DNA from: Chlamydiota bacterium
GTDB taxonomy: Bacteria > Chlamydiota > Chlamydiia > Chlamydiales > Rhabdochlamydiaceae
Length of the DNA: 40,537 bases
Assembly (NCBI GenBank): GCA_003176115.1
Contig: PSRO01000039.1
Span: 1-40,537 of the forward strand
Direction: 5' to 3'
Position 1 is the first letter of the stretch. Each line of letters starts with the position of its first letter. Positions 1 through 9,667 of the stretch are shown here, one piece after another. The translations under genes and the position numbers were made by a program. The notes beneath the pieces were generated by a model. That model was not told the DNA's origin. It saw only the letters and a program-made list of their open reading frames with translations, and ran no database searches.

Positions 1-26
1 AGGGAAAAAATAGTGCCCATTCATTA

Positions 27-1559
27 ATGGAGTTCCTTGAGCAATTTCACGGTGAAATACATGGTGAAAAAAAAATCCGATTAAGTTTGGAATTTATGCG
101 TCAAGCCCTATCTCAAGGAAATGCTCCTCGTTTTAAGGATTTCTGGGAAGTTAGAAAGCTTTGCCTTTCCTTATTCAAGGAAGATATGCCTATCACAATT
201 CGTGCTGATTTATGGAATTCTTATATTGAACTAGCTTCTGAAGCAAAGCAATTAAAGGAAATTGTAGATCAGCAGTCAGCGTTTGCGGTTGAACAAATTG
301 AATTAGCTATTCAAGCACTAGAAAAAGATGTGGCAGACATGGATGTAATGCTTGAGCTGATTGCAGATGTTGTAATCTCTGAAGAGTGTTTTTCTCTCCA
401 AAAAAATAGAGAGTTTTATGCGACTATTCAACGTGAATTGCAATTATTAAATGCATTAGCTGTAAAGATTAACTCTTTGCGTAAAGAGCTTCTTAAGACA
501 GAAATGCGCATTCGAATAAAAAATAAGTTGCTAGAGCGGCTTTCTTTATGTGGAAATCAAGTTTTTCCTAGGCGTAAAGAACTAATCAAGCAAATTTCTG
601 AGCAATTTAGTCAAGATGTAGAGTATTTTGTGTATTCTCAATTTCGCGAAGGAGAGATAAAGCAACTCCCAGGGTATGTTTTAAGAGAAGAAATTAAATA
701 TTTACAGCAACTTGCTAAAGTTTTGACACTAAATACCCATGTTTTTACCGAAACACGTGTTAAATTAAGCTCTTGTTGGGATGAAATCAAAAATTATGAG
801 AAAGAAAGAAAAAAAGAAACCCAAGAGAAAAAACTGCTTTTTAAACAAGGATTTGACCAAGTAGCAGAAAAGATCCAAATGTTTGCAGCTTCTATTCATG
901 AAGAGAGTTCACTTCAAGAGTGTGATCAACAAACGGCAGAAATTTTAGCCTTTATGAGGACGGTATTATTGGGACGAGAAGAGGTGCAGATACTCAAAGA
1001 GCAGTTATACAATGTAAAAAAACCTGTTTTAGAAAAAGCTCGTGAAGCAGAAAAAATGCACATGCAAAAACTGCAAGAAAAAGAGAAAGAAAAAAAAGAT
1101 CGTTTAGAAAAGCTCAGCTGTGACTTGAAGAGTTTAATACAGCAAGCTAGCGAGCTAAGTCTTGAACAATTAACTTTGCAGAATAAGGCTTTAGAAGAAA
1201 CTTTTGAGCAGTTCCACTGGAAACAGTCTGAAAGGCAAATGTTAGAAAGGCTTTTTAAGCGGGTTAAAGACCTAGTTAATGATAATAAAGAAAAAACTTT
1301 GATGCTGCTATCAGAAGATGATCAAAAAGCGCTTGAGCAATTACATATTGTCCTTTTTGAAAAGAAAAATAGGCGCAAGGAATTAAAAGAACAACTAGAG
1401 CAGTATCGTAAACTCTTAGGAGGCTCTGGTCTTGACTTTGAAAAAACAATCATGTACAGAGATCTAATGGAAGCCGATAAAAGTGTTCTGGAAAAAATTA
1501 ATGGTTCCATTGTTGATATAAAGAAAAAAATAAAAAAGATAGCGGAGATGGAGATTTGA
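27..1559 (+). CDS. Coiled-coil hypothetical protein, probably 5'-truncated by the window edge
   Basis: 510-aa ORF rich in Glu/Lys/Gln heptad-like segments. The frame stays open from ATG27 back to base 3, so the true start may lie outside the window. Located just upstream of the HAD/nadD/rsfS/fabF block. Confidence 0.8.
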   Translation: MEFLEQFHGEIHGEKKIRLSLEFMRQALSQGNAPRFKDFWEVRKLCLSLFKEDMPITIRADLWNSYIELASEAKQLKEIVDQQSAFAVEQIELAIQALEKDVADMDVMLELIADVVISEECFSLQKNREFYATIQRELQLLNALAVKINSLRKELLKTEMRIRIKNKLLERLSLCGNQVFPRRKELIKQISEQFSQDVEYFVYSQFREGEIKQLPGYVLREEIKYLQQLAKVLTLNTHVFTETRVKLSSCWDEIKNYEKERKKETQEKKLLFKQGFDQVAEKIQMFAASIHEESSLQECDQQTAEILAFMRTVLLGREEVQILKEQLYNVKKPVLEKAREAEKMHMQKLQEKEKEKKDRLEKLSCDLKSLIQQASELSLEQLTLQNKALEETFEQFHWKQSERQMLERLFKRVKDLVNDNKEKTLMLLSEDDQKALEQLHIVLFEKKNRRKELKEQLEQYRKLLGGSGLDFEKTIMYRDLMEADKSVLEKINGSIVDIKKKIKKIAEMEI

Positions 1560-1568
1560 TAGAAGTCG

Positions 1569-2234
1569 ATGCTTAATCTAAATAAGAATTGGACGCATTT
1601 AAGCGTATTTGATTTAGATTACACTTTAACAACCTGTAATTGCAGCTTAGCTTTTTGTCGCTATTTAATTAGGCAAAACATGTTAAACTATGGTCATTTA
1701 TTTTATGCTGTTTATTCCTATTTTCGTTACTATATACTGGAAAAAAATTTGCTTGAGTTACATCGAGCAATTTTTTTCCAGACATTATCCGGACTCCAGT
1801 TATCTCTGCTAGAGCAAGCGGCTGATCTATTTGTTGAAGAATATTTTAGTCAGCTGCTTTATTTGCCCTCAGTTGCTCATTTGAGACTTGCTCAACGCTT
1901 AGGACATTATACTCTTCTCTTATCAAACTCTCCCGATTTTTTAGTGAAAAAGTTCGCTTTAAAGTTAGGATTCCATGACTGGAAAGCAACCGACTATGCC
2001 ATTGATGCTGAAGGAAAGCTATCCGCTGTTGGATTTGTCCTAGCGGGTAAGCAAAAAGCCTTTTGCATGTTAGAAATGGCGCAAAAGCTCTGTGTTGATC
2101 ATAAGAATATCACAGCTTATTCAGATAGTCATTTAGATTTACCCTTTTTAGAAGCTGCAGGAACAGCAATTGGAGTCAATCCCGACCGGGTTCTTAAGAA
2201 GATCGCTGATAAAAATGGATGGGCTATTCTTTGA
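1569..2234 (+). CDS. HAD-superfamily (subfamily IB-like) phosphatase
   Basis: N-terminal FDLDYTLT (DxDxT motif I), LLLSNSPD (motif II region) and SDSHLDLPFLEAAG (acidic motif III). Confidence 0.85.
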   Translation: MLNLNKNWTHLSVFDLDYTLTTCNCSLAFCRYLIRQNMLNYGHLFYAVYSYFRYYILEKNLLELHRAIFFQTLSGLQLSLLEQAADLFVEEYFSQLLYLPSVAHLRLAQRLGHYTLLLSNSPDFLVKKFALKLGFHDWKATDYAIDAEGKLSAVGFVLAGKQKAFCMLEMAQKLCVDHKNITAYSDSHLDLPFLEAAGTAIGVNPDRVLKKIADKNGWAIL

Positions 2235-2830
2235 AAAAGCAAAAAATTGGTTTATTTGGTGGTAGTTTTGACCCTTTTCATTTCGGCCATTTAAATTTGA
2301 TAGTGAATTTGCTAGAATATGCTCACCTAGATCAAATTTTTATTTGTCCTGCTAAAAGCACTGCTTTTAAAGTCCCTTATACCTCCATAGAACATCGTGT
2401 TCACATGCTGCAATTGGTCATTGAAGAGATTCCCTCATGCACTTTGCTAGACTGGGAAATCCAAATGCAAAAGCCTTATACAATAGATACGGTCAAGAGA
2501 TTAAAAAAACATGAAGAACTAGATCTCTTCCTTTTATTAGGGGAAGATCTTTTACCTAACTTGCATCTTTGGCATCAAGTAGAAGAGCTCTTGAATCTTG
2601 CAACTCCCTTGGTAGCCTCGCGATTTACCACCTCTCAATTAATCGATCTCAAACTGTCTTCTCAAGCAAAGATCAAGATTGAAAAGGGATTGATAAAAAT
2701 TCCTTTAATGGAAATTAGTGGCAAAACAATACGCCAGCGTTTGCAGCAAAGAAAATTTTGTAAACATCTTGTACCTTCAAAGATACTAGACTATATTCAA
2801 TTAAATCACCTATACTCTTCAAACTTATGA
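2219..2830 (+). CDS. nadD: Nicotinate-nucleotide adenylyltransferase
   Basis: N-terminal IGLFGGSFDPFHFGHLNL (nucleotidyltransferase HxGH-type motif) and C-terminal ISGKTIRQRL (ISST-like motif). The start may instead be TTG2231, overlapping the upstream stop. Confidence 0.92.
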   Translation: MGYSLKKQKIGLFGGSFDPFHFGHLNLIVNLLEYAHLDQIFICPAKSTAFKVPYTSIEHRVHMLQLVIEEIPSCTLLDWEIQMQKPYTIDTVKRLKKHEELDLFLLLGEDLLPNLHLWHQVEELLNLATPLVASRFTTSQLIDLKLSSQAKIKIEKGLIKIPLMEISGKTIRQRLQQRKFCKHLVPSKILDYIQLNHLYSSNL

Positions 2831-3204
2831 GTACTCAAGAAATTCCCCCCTATCTTCATCAAATTGCTCAGGTTATTTTTGATAAAAAGGGTAGCAATAT
2901 TTTAGCGCTTGACATAAGAGGCATTAGCTCGCTTGCTGACTTTGTCATCCTTGCAGAAGGCAATGTGGATAAACATGTAAGTGCTATTGCAAGTACGATC
3001 GTTGATGAACTAAAGAAAACAGGTCTTCAACCCTCTTATATAGAAGGTTTGCAGAATGGCGATTGGGCTGTTATCGATTATTTAGATACCATGGTTCATA
3101 TTTTTGAACCCGGTTTAAGGGAAAGATACCGCTTAGAAGATTTATGGAACAAGGGCTCTATTATAGACTTAAGAATCAATATTGAGTCGGATAAGCAGGT
3201 TTAA
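2827..3204 (+). CDS. rsfS: Ribosomal silencing factor RsfS (Iojap/YbeB family)
   Basis: DIRGISSLADFVILAEGNVDKHVSAIASTI and GDWAVIDYLDTMVHIFEPGLRERYRLEDLW match the family. Overlaps the nadD stop (ATGA). Confidence 0.93.
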   Translation: MSTQEIPPYLHQIAQVIFDKKGSNILALDIRGISSLADFVILAEGNVDKHVSAIASTIVDELKKTGLQPSYIEGLQNGDWAVIDYLDTMVHIFEPGLRERYRLEDLWNKGSIIDLRINIESDKQV

Positions 3205-3320
3205 AGCATCAAATTTTTTTTTAGCACATCTCTATTAACAGAAAATACATCTTGTTTCTCAAGTTGCAAAAATTAACCCGTTTTGTATATCCTAACTGCT
3301 TATTTTATAGGGAGCTTTTT

Positions 3321-4577
3321 ATGGAAAAAAAACAGGTTGTTGTTACAGGAATGGGCCTTGCGTCTTGTTTTGGCACAGATGTAGAGACATTTTACCAGCA
3401 GCTTCTATTAGGAAAGAGCGGAGTTGTCCCTATTGAAGAATTTCCTTGTCAAGATTACCCTGCTAGATTTGCTGCTAGCATTCGCAATTTTGAAGTAGGC
3501 GAGTATTTAGACAAAAAGCAAGCAAGACGGGTCGATCCTTTTATTCGCTATGCAATTGTAGCGGGAAAAAAGGCCCTACAACAAGCGCAGCTTTTAACTC
3601 CTGAGCTATTATCAGGGTTAAATAAACAACGCTGTGGTGTGATTATAGGCTCTGGTATGGGCGGGATGCATATGTTTTATAATGGCACCCAAACTCTTAT
3701 AAAAGAAGGATTTAAACGTCTTACGCCCTTTTTCGTTCCTTTTATTATTACCAATATGGCTGGTGCATTATTGGGAATAGAATTGGGTTTTATGGGGCCT
3801 AATTACTCCATTTCTACAGCTTGTGCTACCGCTAACTACTCTATTCATGCAGCAGCAGAGCATATTTTTCGTGGAGAAGCGGATCTTATGTTATGTGGAG
3901 GAACAGAGGCTCCTATTAACCAAATCGGAGTAGGTGGATTTGTTGCTTGCCATGCTTTATCAGAATATAAGGGAGATCCTCAAAAAGCCTCTAGACCTTG
4001 GGATAAGAAAAGAGATGGATTTGTTATTGGAGAAGGAGCGGGTGTTTTAGTTTTAGAGAGCCTGGAGCATGCTCTAGCAAGAAATGCGCCCATTTTATGC
4101 GAGTATCTAGGTGGTGCGATTAATTGTGATGCCTTTCATATGACATCTCCTCGGGAAGATGGATGGGGGGTTCAGCTATGCATGGAACAGGCAATTAAAA
4201 ATTCTGCTATATCAAAAGAGCAGATTAACTATATCAATGCGCACGCAACTTCTACGCAAGTGGGAGATCTATGCGAAATACGAGGAATTAAACAGACTTT
4301 TGGACCGCACGCTGCAAATATTAAAATAAACTCTACTAAATCGATGATTGGGCATTGCCTTGGTGCAGCAGGAGGGATTGAAGCAGTAGCGTTGATTGAG
4401 CAAATGCGTCAAGGAATATTACATCCTACCATTAATTTAAAAGAACCAGAAGAGGAAGTACAAGATTTAGATATTGTTGTGAAGTCCACGCCCCATACAG
4501 TAACTGCAGCGCTTAGCAATTCTTTTGGTTTTGGTGGGCATAATTCCAGTTTAGTCTTTGCTCCTATTAAACGATGA
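3321..4577 (+). CDS. fabF: Beta-ketoacyl-ACP synthase II
   Basis: VVVTGMGLASCFG, STACATANYSIHAA (active-site Cys), NAHATSTQVGD and KSMIGHCLGAAGGIEA. ATG3321 follows GGGAG; the ORF track start at 3252 is probably too early. Confidence 0.95.
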   Translation: MEKKQVVVTGMGLASCFGTDVETFYQQLLLGKSGVVPIEEFPCQDYPARFAASIRNFEVGEYLDKKQARRVDPFIRYAIVAGKKALQQAQLLTPELLSGLNKQRCGVIIGSGMGGMHMFYNGTQTLIKEGFKRLTPFFVPFIITNMAGALLGIELGFMGPNYSISTACATANYSIHAAAEHIFRGEADLMLCGGTEAPINQIGVGGFVACHALSEYKGDPQKASRPWDKKRDGFVIGEGAGVLVLESLEHALARNAPILCEYLGGAINCDAFHMTSPREDGWGVQLCMEQAIKNSAISKEQINYINAHATSTQVGDLCEIRGIKQTFGPHAANIKINSTKSMIGHCLGAAGGIEAVALIEQMRQGILHPTINLKEPEEEVQDLDIVVKSTPHTVTAALSNSFGFGGHNSSLVFAPIKR

Positions 4578-4981
4578 TAACTTCTTTTGGAATTATCCCT
4601 TTTCGCAAATTACAAGAGAAATGGCAAGTGTTGTTGGTTCAACACCTAAATGGACAGCATTGGGGCTTCCCAAAAGGAAGAGCTGAAAAAACAGAAACAG
4701 CTCAAGAAGCTGCTATTCGTGAATTAAAAGAAGAGACAGGCTTGCATGTTGAGCAATTCCTTTCTCTAGAGCCTTTTATAGAAAGCTATTATGACCGAGA
4801 TAAAGCCAAAACCGTTAGTTATTTTCCAGCTTCTGTAACAGGGACCCTGAAATGTCAGCCAGAGGAGATTCTGCAAGCAAGGTGGTTTGATTTAGATGAA
4901 GGGATAAAGCAAATTTCCTTTCCAGAATCGCAAAATGCTTTTATGCAAGCAAGGAAGTATCTTGATGGATATATTACGTAA
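4574..4981 (+). CDS. NUDIX hydrolase (MutT / Ap4A hydrolase type)
   Basis: Nudix box GRAEKTETAQEAAIRELKEETGL. ATGA overlap with fabF. Confidence 0.92.
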   Translation: MITSFGIIPFRKLQEKWQVLLVQHLNGQHWGFPKGRAEKTETAQEAAIRELKEETGLHVEQFLSLEPFIESYYDRDKAKTVSYFPASVTGTLKCQPEEILQARWFDLDEGIKQISFPESQNAFMQARKYLDGYIT

Positions 4982-5738
4982 ATTGGTTTTATGGATAAAA
5001 AAGTCTAGCCAAGAGAGTATCCAAGTATTTGTGCGTCATTGTCACTACTCAGAGATAAGCGCACATAAAGAAAGATATCGCTCTTTTGACAGAGAACTTT
5101 GCTTAGCTAATTTATTAGGCACAATCGATGATCCTAAGATTGAAGTGACTTTTCTGCTCGACACTTCTCATGTTTCTGAAACACTACATTTTATCCATAA
5201 ACAAAAAAGGTTTCCTGTGATTGAAATGCAAGGAGGAAGCGAAGCAGCTTCCTTCTTATGGATGCTCGATTATGTAGCTTCACAAAAATTTTCCGATCAA
5301 ACAATTATCTATTTTTTAGAAGATGATTATATCCACCTGCCTGATTGGTGTAAGGTATTACGAGAATCTTTTACTCTGCCGGGAATTGACTATGTCACCC
5401 TATATGATCATAAGGATAAATACTTCCTGTCCGAATATCAGAACCTGTCTGCAAAAATTTTTCATACCAATACCTGTCATTGGCGCACTACTCCCTCTAC
5501 CACCAATACCTATGCAATGAGGTATAAAACCTTAATCAGAGACATAGAGGTTCATAGGAGCTTTTCTTTGAATCGAAGTGTTAGCGATGATCATGGTAAA
5601 TTTCTTAAACTAAATGAGCAAGGGTCTGTTTTAATTTCAGCTATACCTGGATGGGCAACTCATGCTGAACCTAAATACGCTTCTCCCTGCACTGATTGGG
5701 AACGGATTTTGTCAGATACTAAAATTAAGTCAAATTAG
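4965..5738 (+). CDS. Putative glycosyltransferase-like protein (GT-A-like)
   Basis: IIYFLEDDYIHLPDWCKVLRESF resembles the acidic DxD-type segment of GT-A enzymes. ATG4965 (MDILRKLV) is preceded by AGGAAG; the ORF track start at 4935 lies inside the NUDIX gene. Confidence 0.6.
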   Translation: MDILRKLVLWIKKSSQESIQVFVRHCHYSEISAHKERYRSFDRELCLANLLGTIDDPKIEVTFLLDTSHVSETLHFIHKQKRFPVIEMQGGSEAASFLWMLDYVASQKFSDQTIIYFLEDDYIHLPDWCKVLRESFTLPGIDYVTLYDHKDKYFLSEYQNLSAKIFHTNTCHWRTTPSTTNTYAMRYKTLIRDIEVHRSFSLNRSVSDDHGKFLKLNEQGSVLISAIPGWATHAEPKYASPCTDWERILSDTKIKSN

Positions 5739-5747
5739 GAGGATTCT

Positions 5748-6281
5748 ATGAATACAATGAGCATGCAGCTTGAAACAAAGGCTTATGCACAAGAAGCGCT
5801 TATTATATTGGGAATGAGTTTCTTTATAGCATTAGCTGCGCCTATTTCTATCCCTCTCCCCTTTACTCCGGTGCCTATCGTATTAGGTAATACTCTAATT
5901 TTATCGCTTTCTGTGCTGCTTGGGGCTAAAAGAACAGTGCTTGCTGTAATAGGATTTTTATTGCAAGGGGCTTTAGGATTTCCTGTATTTGCAACTTGCG
6001 TAGGAGGGTTTTCTCATTTACTAGGTTCTAATGCCGGATATCTTTTAGGGTATATAATAGCTGCAGGAGTAGTGGGTTTCTTGCATCGCTCTGCTTCTAA
6101 GCTTCAACTTTTCTGGATCTTATCGATAGGAGATGGGATTATCTATTTGTTTGGGGCTATTTGGCTTGCAGCTTTTATAGGAGGGACACAAGCTATAATC
6201 TTAGGAGTGCTTCCTTTCCTATGTGGGGATGCTCTCAAGCGCTTACTGTTTATTAAATGCATGCATTTTTTGCACAAATAA
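5748..6281 (+). CDS. bioY: Biotin transporter BioY (ECF-type S component)
   Basis: ISIPLPFTPVPIVLGNTLILSLSVLLGAKR and GFPVFATCVGGFSHLLGSNAGYLLGYIIAA are BioY signatures. Multiple TM helices. AGGAGG precedes ATG5748. Confidence 0.92.
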   Translation: MNTMSMQLETKAYAQEALIILGMSFFIALAAPISIPLPFTPVPIVLGNTLILSLSVLLGAKRTVLAVIGFLLQGALGFPVFATCVGGFSHLLGSNAGYLLGYIIAAGVVGFLHRSASKLQLFWILSIGDGIIYLFGAIWLAAFIGGTQAIILGVLPFLCGDALKRLLFIKCMHFLHK

Positions 6282-6464
6282 GCGACTGGTTTTTTTAGAG
6301 CTTTCATCGCTAGCTTTAAGAGTAAAATGCACCTTTCCTGTTGTAAAAGCGTGGGGGATTTTTTTAGTAATTTGGCTAACTTTATTTCTTGTTTTCATAA
6401 GAGAAGACTGCTGCGCTTCTCTACGGTGATCATTTGATTTAGGGTTTCTAGGTCCTATTTTCAT
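6243..6464 (-). CDS. Small basic hypothetical protein (about 73 aa)
   Basis: ORF with an internal ATG (MKIGPRNPKSNDHRREAQQSS...) preceded by CCGGAG at SD spacing. Convergent with and overlapping the bioY 3' end. Confidence 0.4.
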   Translation of the reverse strand: MKIGPRNPKSNDHRREAQQSSLMKTRNKVSQITKKIPHAFTTGKVHFTLKASDESSKKTSRLFVQKMHAFNKQ

Positions 6465-6533
6465 GTCAACTCCGGATTTTACGTGTGTCATCTTTACTTA
6501 ACTTAATTTAGGAGTTTTTTTAAATGATTTTTT

Positions 6534-6734
6534 TTAATGAGATATAGAATCTTTGAGAAGATTTTTAAGATCTCTGCAGACACGCTCTGATGAATATATA
6601 TTTTTAGATACATGCGCAGGAGTTTCGATAGCTTTATCAAATATTTCTTTTAAAGATCTAAGTAAAGAAGGGGCGGAAATGGTAGAAGTAGAATTATTTA
6701 TTTGTTGTTGAGAAGATAGTTTGTTAATTTCCAT
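6534..6734 (-). CDS. Small hypothetical protein (66 aa)
   Basis: Isolated ORF in the AT-rich bioY/aas intergenic region with coding-like composition. No clear SD. Confidence 0.3.
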   Translation of the reverse strand: MEINKLSSQQQINNSTSTISAPSLLRSLKEIFDKAIETPAHVSKNIYSSERVCRDLKNLLKDSISH

Positions 6735-6928
6735 ATAGTTATCTTTTAAGTATGTACAAATTGTAAATTAAGTTAGTATATAAAAATATCATAATTGTAT
6801 TTTCTTTTTTATTGTATATTTTGTCAATAAAGTTGATTGTTTTTCACTTCTTTTATTAATGTTACTGATTTTAAAACAAAGCAAGTGTATTTTTTTTATT
6901 TAAGCTCTTAGGCTCAAAGGAGATTTTT

Positions 6929-9667
6929 ATGAAGCAGAATAGGCCAACTACTTGGGTTTTACATGGTTTTTGTTGGATCATTCGCAAATTACTCTCCTTG
7001 CGCTATCGCATTGAGGTCTGTGGTTGGGAAAGCATTAAAAATCATTCTTTTAAAAAACCAGGTGGGATTTTATTTTTACCTAATCACCCCGCTGAAATAG
7101 ATCCTGTGATTGTAGAGAGCCTTCTATGGCCTTTATTCCAACCCAGGCCCCTTGTGGTTGAGCATTTTTATTATCTTAAAGGATTTCGTTGGTTTATGGA
7201 TCTAGTTAAGGCGATCCCACTTCCGACAATGGATGCGTTGGCTAGTAAGTGGCGTGGAAAAAAAGTAGATCAATGCATGCAAGAAATTGTTAAAGGCCTT
7301 AAAGAGAAAAATCATTTCATGATTTACCCTTCTGGTCGCTTAAAAATTTCCGGTTTTGAAATCATTGGTGGGGCTTCTTTTGTGCATCGCTTGCTACAAC
7401 TTTGTCCTGATCTTAATATAGTGTTAGTGCGAACAACAGGGCTTTGGGGGAGTCAATTCTCTCGTGCAATAACTGGAATATCTCCTAATTTTGGCCAGAT
7501 TTTAAGAAGATGCGCTAAGCTTTTATGTAAAAGTGGATTTTTCTTTATGCCCAAGCGCAAGGTGAAGGTAGAATTTTCTCTGCCGCCTTTAGATTTTCCT
7601 TGGGATACAACACGTGTAGATTTTAATAAATATCTAGAAGAATGGTATAATCGCTATCCTGAGCCAGGTGCAGAAGCATTAACGCTCGTCTCTTATTCCC
7701 AATGGGAAAAAAAAATCCCAGAGATTATTCATCAGCAAATTCCCGTTGAGCTAATTGCAAATCAGATAGTGACCTCTGAGGTGCAAAAAGCGATTTTTGC
7801 CCGCTTGAGTAAGCTATCTGGGTACTCAGAAGGGCGGATCACAAGGGAAATGGACCTATCTAGGGATCTAGGTCTTGATTCACTGGACATCGCAGGCTTA
7901 TGTGTATTTTTGGAGAAACAATATGCGGTTATCGGAGTAAATCCAGAAAAATTGCAAGTTGTTGAAGATCTTTTACAAATTGCTTCTGGCCATGAAAAAG
8001 AAAAGAATACAAACAACATATTGCCGCCATTGCCAGTAGCTTGGGTAGAAAAGAAAAAACGTCCAAGCATAAAGATTCCGGAAGGGGAAACGATGGGACA
8101 AGTTTTACTGCGCAGTTTGGATAGAATGTCTTCTTCTGTTGCTTGCGCTGATCATATAGCAGGAGTATTCTCCTATTTTACGTTTAAACGCTCTGCCTTA
8201 GCGCTTGAGTCATACTTTCGTTCTCTCCCAGGAAAATACATTGGGGTTCTTTTGCCCTCTTCTTTCGCTGCATATCTTGTGATCTCTGCAATTTGGCTAT
8301 CTAACAAGATTCCTGTTATGTTGAATTGGACAATGGGAACTCGTTCTTTAGATCATGCAGTGGACCTTGTTAAGCTGCAATTTGTGATTACCTCTCATCG
8401 TTTTTTAGATCGTTTAAATGAAGTGGATTTTGGTAAATTAGAAGAAGAAAATCGAATGCTCTTTTTAGAGGATATTAAACAAAAAATAGGAATTGTCACT
8501 AAATTAAAGGCTGCAATTGGTTCTTTGTTATCTAGTGAATTTTTAGTTGGTTACCTTGGCTTAGATAAAATAAAAAAAGATCAGGATGCAGTCATTCTAT
8601 TTACTAGTGGAACAGAGGCTTTCCCAAAGGCTGTTGGTCTATCGCATGAGAACTTGCTCACGAATCAAAGAGATTGTATTGCTCTTAATATTATAGGATT
8701 TGGATCCTGTCTTTATGCAGTATTGCCTCCTTTTCACTCTATGGGATTTTCTCTTACAGGAATGATGCCGCTTTTAGCTGGAATTAAAACCTGTTATGCT
8801 CCTGATCCAACAGATAGTTACGGGATGGCGCAAGATATAGCATATTGGAAGCCAACGCTATTTTGTTGTTCGCCAAGTTTTATTCAAGGGCTTTTTCGAG
8901 TGGCAAAGCCCAAAGAATTGGATTCTTTGCGTTTTATTTTGTCAGGAGCAGAAAAAGCACCCGAGGAACTGTTTACTTATGTAAAGCGGTTCTTACCAAG
9001 AGCTCAGGTTGTTGAAGGATATGGAGCCACAGAATGCAGCCCTTTAGTCACAAGTAATCTTCCTAGCAAGGGCAGAAATGGGGTTGGTTTTCCTTTGAAT
9101 CATACAGAGATCTGTATTTTGGATGTAAAAACAAAAGAGCCTAAACCATTAGGTCAAGAAGGGGAAATCTATATTTCAGGTCTAAATGTGTTTAAAGGAT
9201 ATCTTGATTCTAGCTCTAATCCTTTTATTGTTTTTCAAGAAAAAAAATGGTATGGTTCAGGGGATTTAGGCTATATTACTCCTGAAGGAGCACTGATTTT
9301 ATCTGGTAGACTAAAAAGAGTGATTAAAATTGGCGGTGAAATGATTGGTTTAGATGGTATAGAAGAAAAGCTGATAGAGGTAGCGCATCGTAAACAATGG
9401 TTAACAGGTGAGAAAGAGGGAGCGGGTCTAGCAATTAGTATGCGTGAGATAGAAGCAGAAAAACCTCAATTGATTCTGTTCACTACCTTTTCTGTTTCTA
9501 AGGAGGAAATTAACGCTGTTTTGAAAGAAGAAGGATTTGGAAAAATTGTAAAGGTTTCTGAAGTGCGCATGATTTCGCAAATACCTTTAACGGGCACTGG
9601 AAAAAAAAATTATCGCTTATTAGATGAATTGAGTAAAAGAAATAATGATGCATTTAAAGATCTATAA
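6929..9667 (+). CDS. aas: Fusion of lysophospholipid acyltransferase (PlsC), acyl carrier protein domain and AMP-dependent acyl-ACP/CoA synthetase (Aas-like)
   Basis: PlsC NHPAEIDPVIVESL and FMIYPSGRLK; ACP phosphopantetheine site DLGLDSLDIAGL; AMP-binding ILFTSGTEAFPKAVGLSHENL, VEGYGATECSP and GSGDLGYI. AGGAG SD before ATG6929. Confidence 0.93.
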   Translation: MKQNRPTTWVLHGFCWIIRKLLSLRYRIEVCGWESIKNHSFKKPGGILFLPNHPAEIDPVIVESLLWPLFQPRPLVVEHFYYLKGFRWFMDLVKAIPLPTMDALASKWRGKKVDQCMQEIVKGLKEKNHFMIYPSGRLKISGFEIIGGASFVHRLLQLCPDLNIVLVRTTGLWGSQFSRAITGISPNFGQILRRCAKLLCKSGFFFMPKRKVKVEFSLPPLDFPWDTTRVDFNKYLEEWYNRYPEPGAEALTLVSYSQWEKKIPEIIHQQIPVELIANQIVTSEVQKAIFARLSKLSGYSEGRITREMDLSRDLGLDSLDIAGLCVFLEKQYAVIGVNPEKLQVVEDLLQIASGHEKEKNTNNILPPLPVAWVEKKKRPSIKIPEGETMGQVLLRSLDRMSSSVACADHIAGVFSYFTFKRSALALESYFRSLPGKYIGVLLPSSFAAYLVISAIWLSNKIPVMLNWTMGTRSLDHAVDLVKLQFVITSHRFLDRLNEVDFGKLEEENRMLFLEDIKQKIGIVTKLKAAIGSLLSSEFLVGYLGLDKIKKDQDAVILFTSGTEAFPKAVGLSHENLLTNQRDCIALNIIGFGSCLYAVLPPFHSMGFSLTGMMPLLAGIKTCYAPDPTDSYGMAQDIAYWKPTLFCCSPSFIQGLFRVAKPKELDSLRFILSGAEKAPEELFTYVKRFLPRAQVVEGYGATECSPLVTSNLPSKGRNGVGFPLNHTEICILDVKTKEPKPLGQEGEIYISGLNVFKGYLDSSSNPFIVFQEKKWYGSGDLGYITPEGALILSGRLKRVIKIGGEMIGLDGIEEKLIEVAHRKQWLTGEKEGAGLAISMREIEAEKPQLILFTTFSVSKEEINAVLKEEGFGKIVKVSEVRMISQIPLTGTGKKNYRLLDELSKRNNDAFKDL

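Noticed and set aside
7762-8070. Antisense ORF within the aas fusion
   Set aside because: Falls across the ACP domain of a confident CDS; no motif or RBS support.
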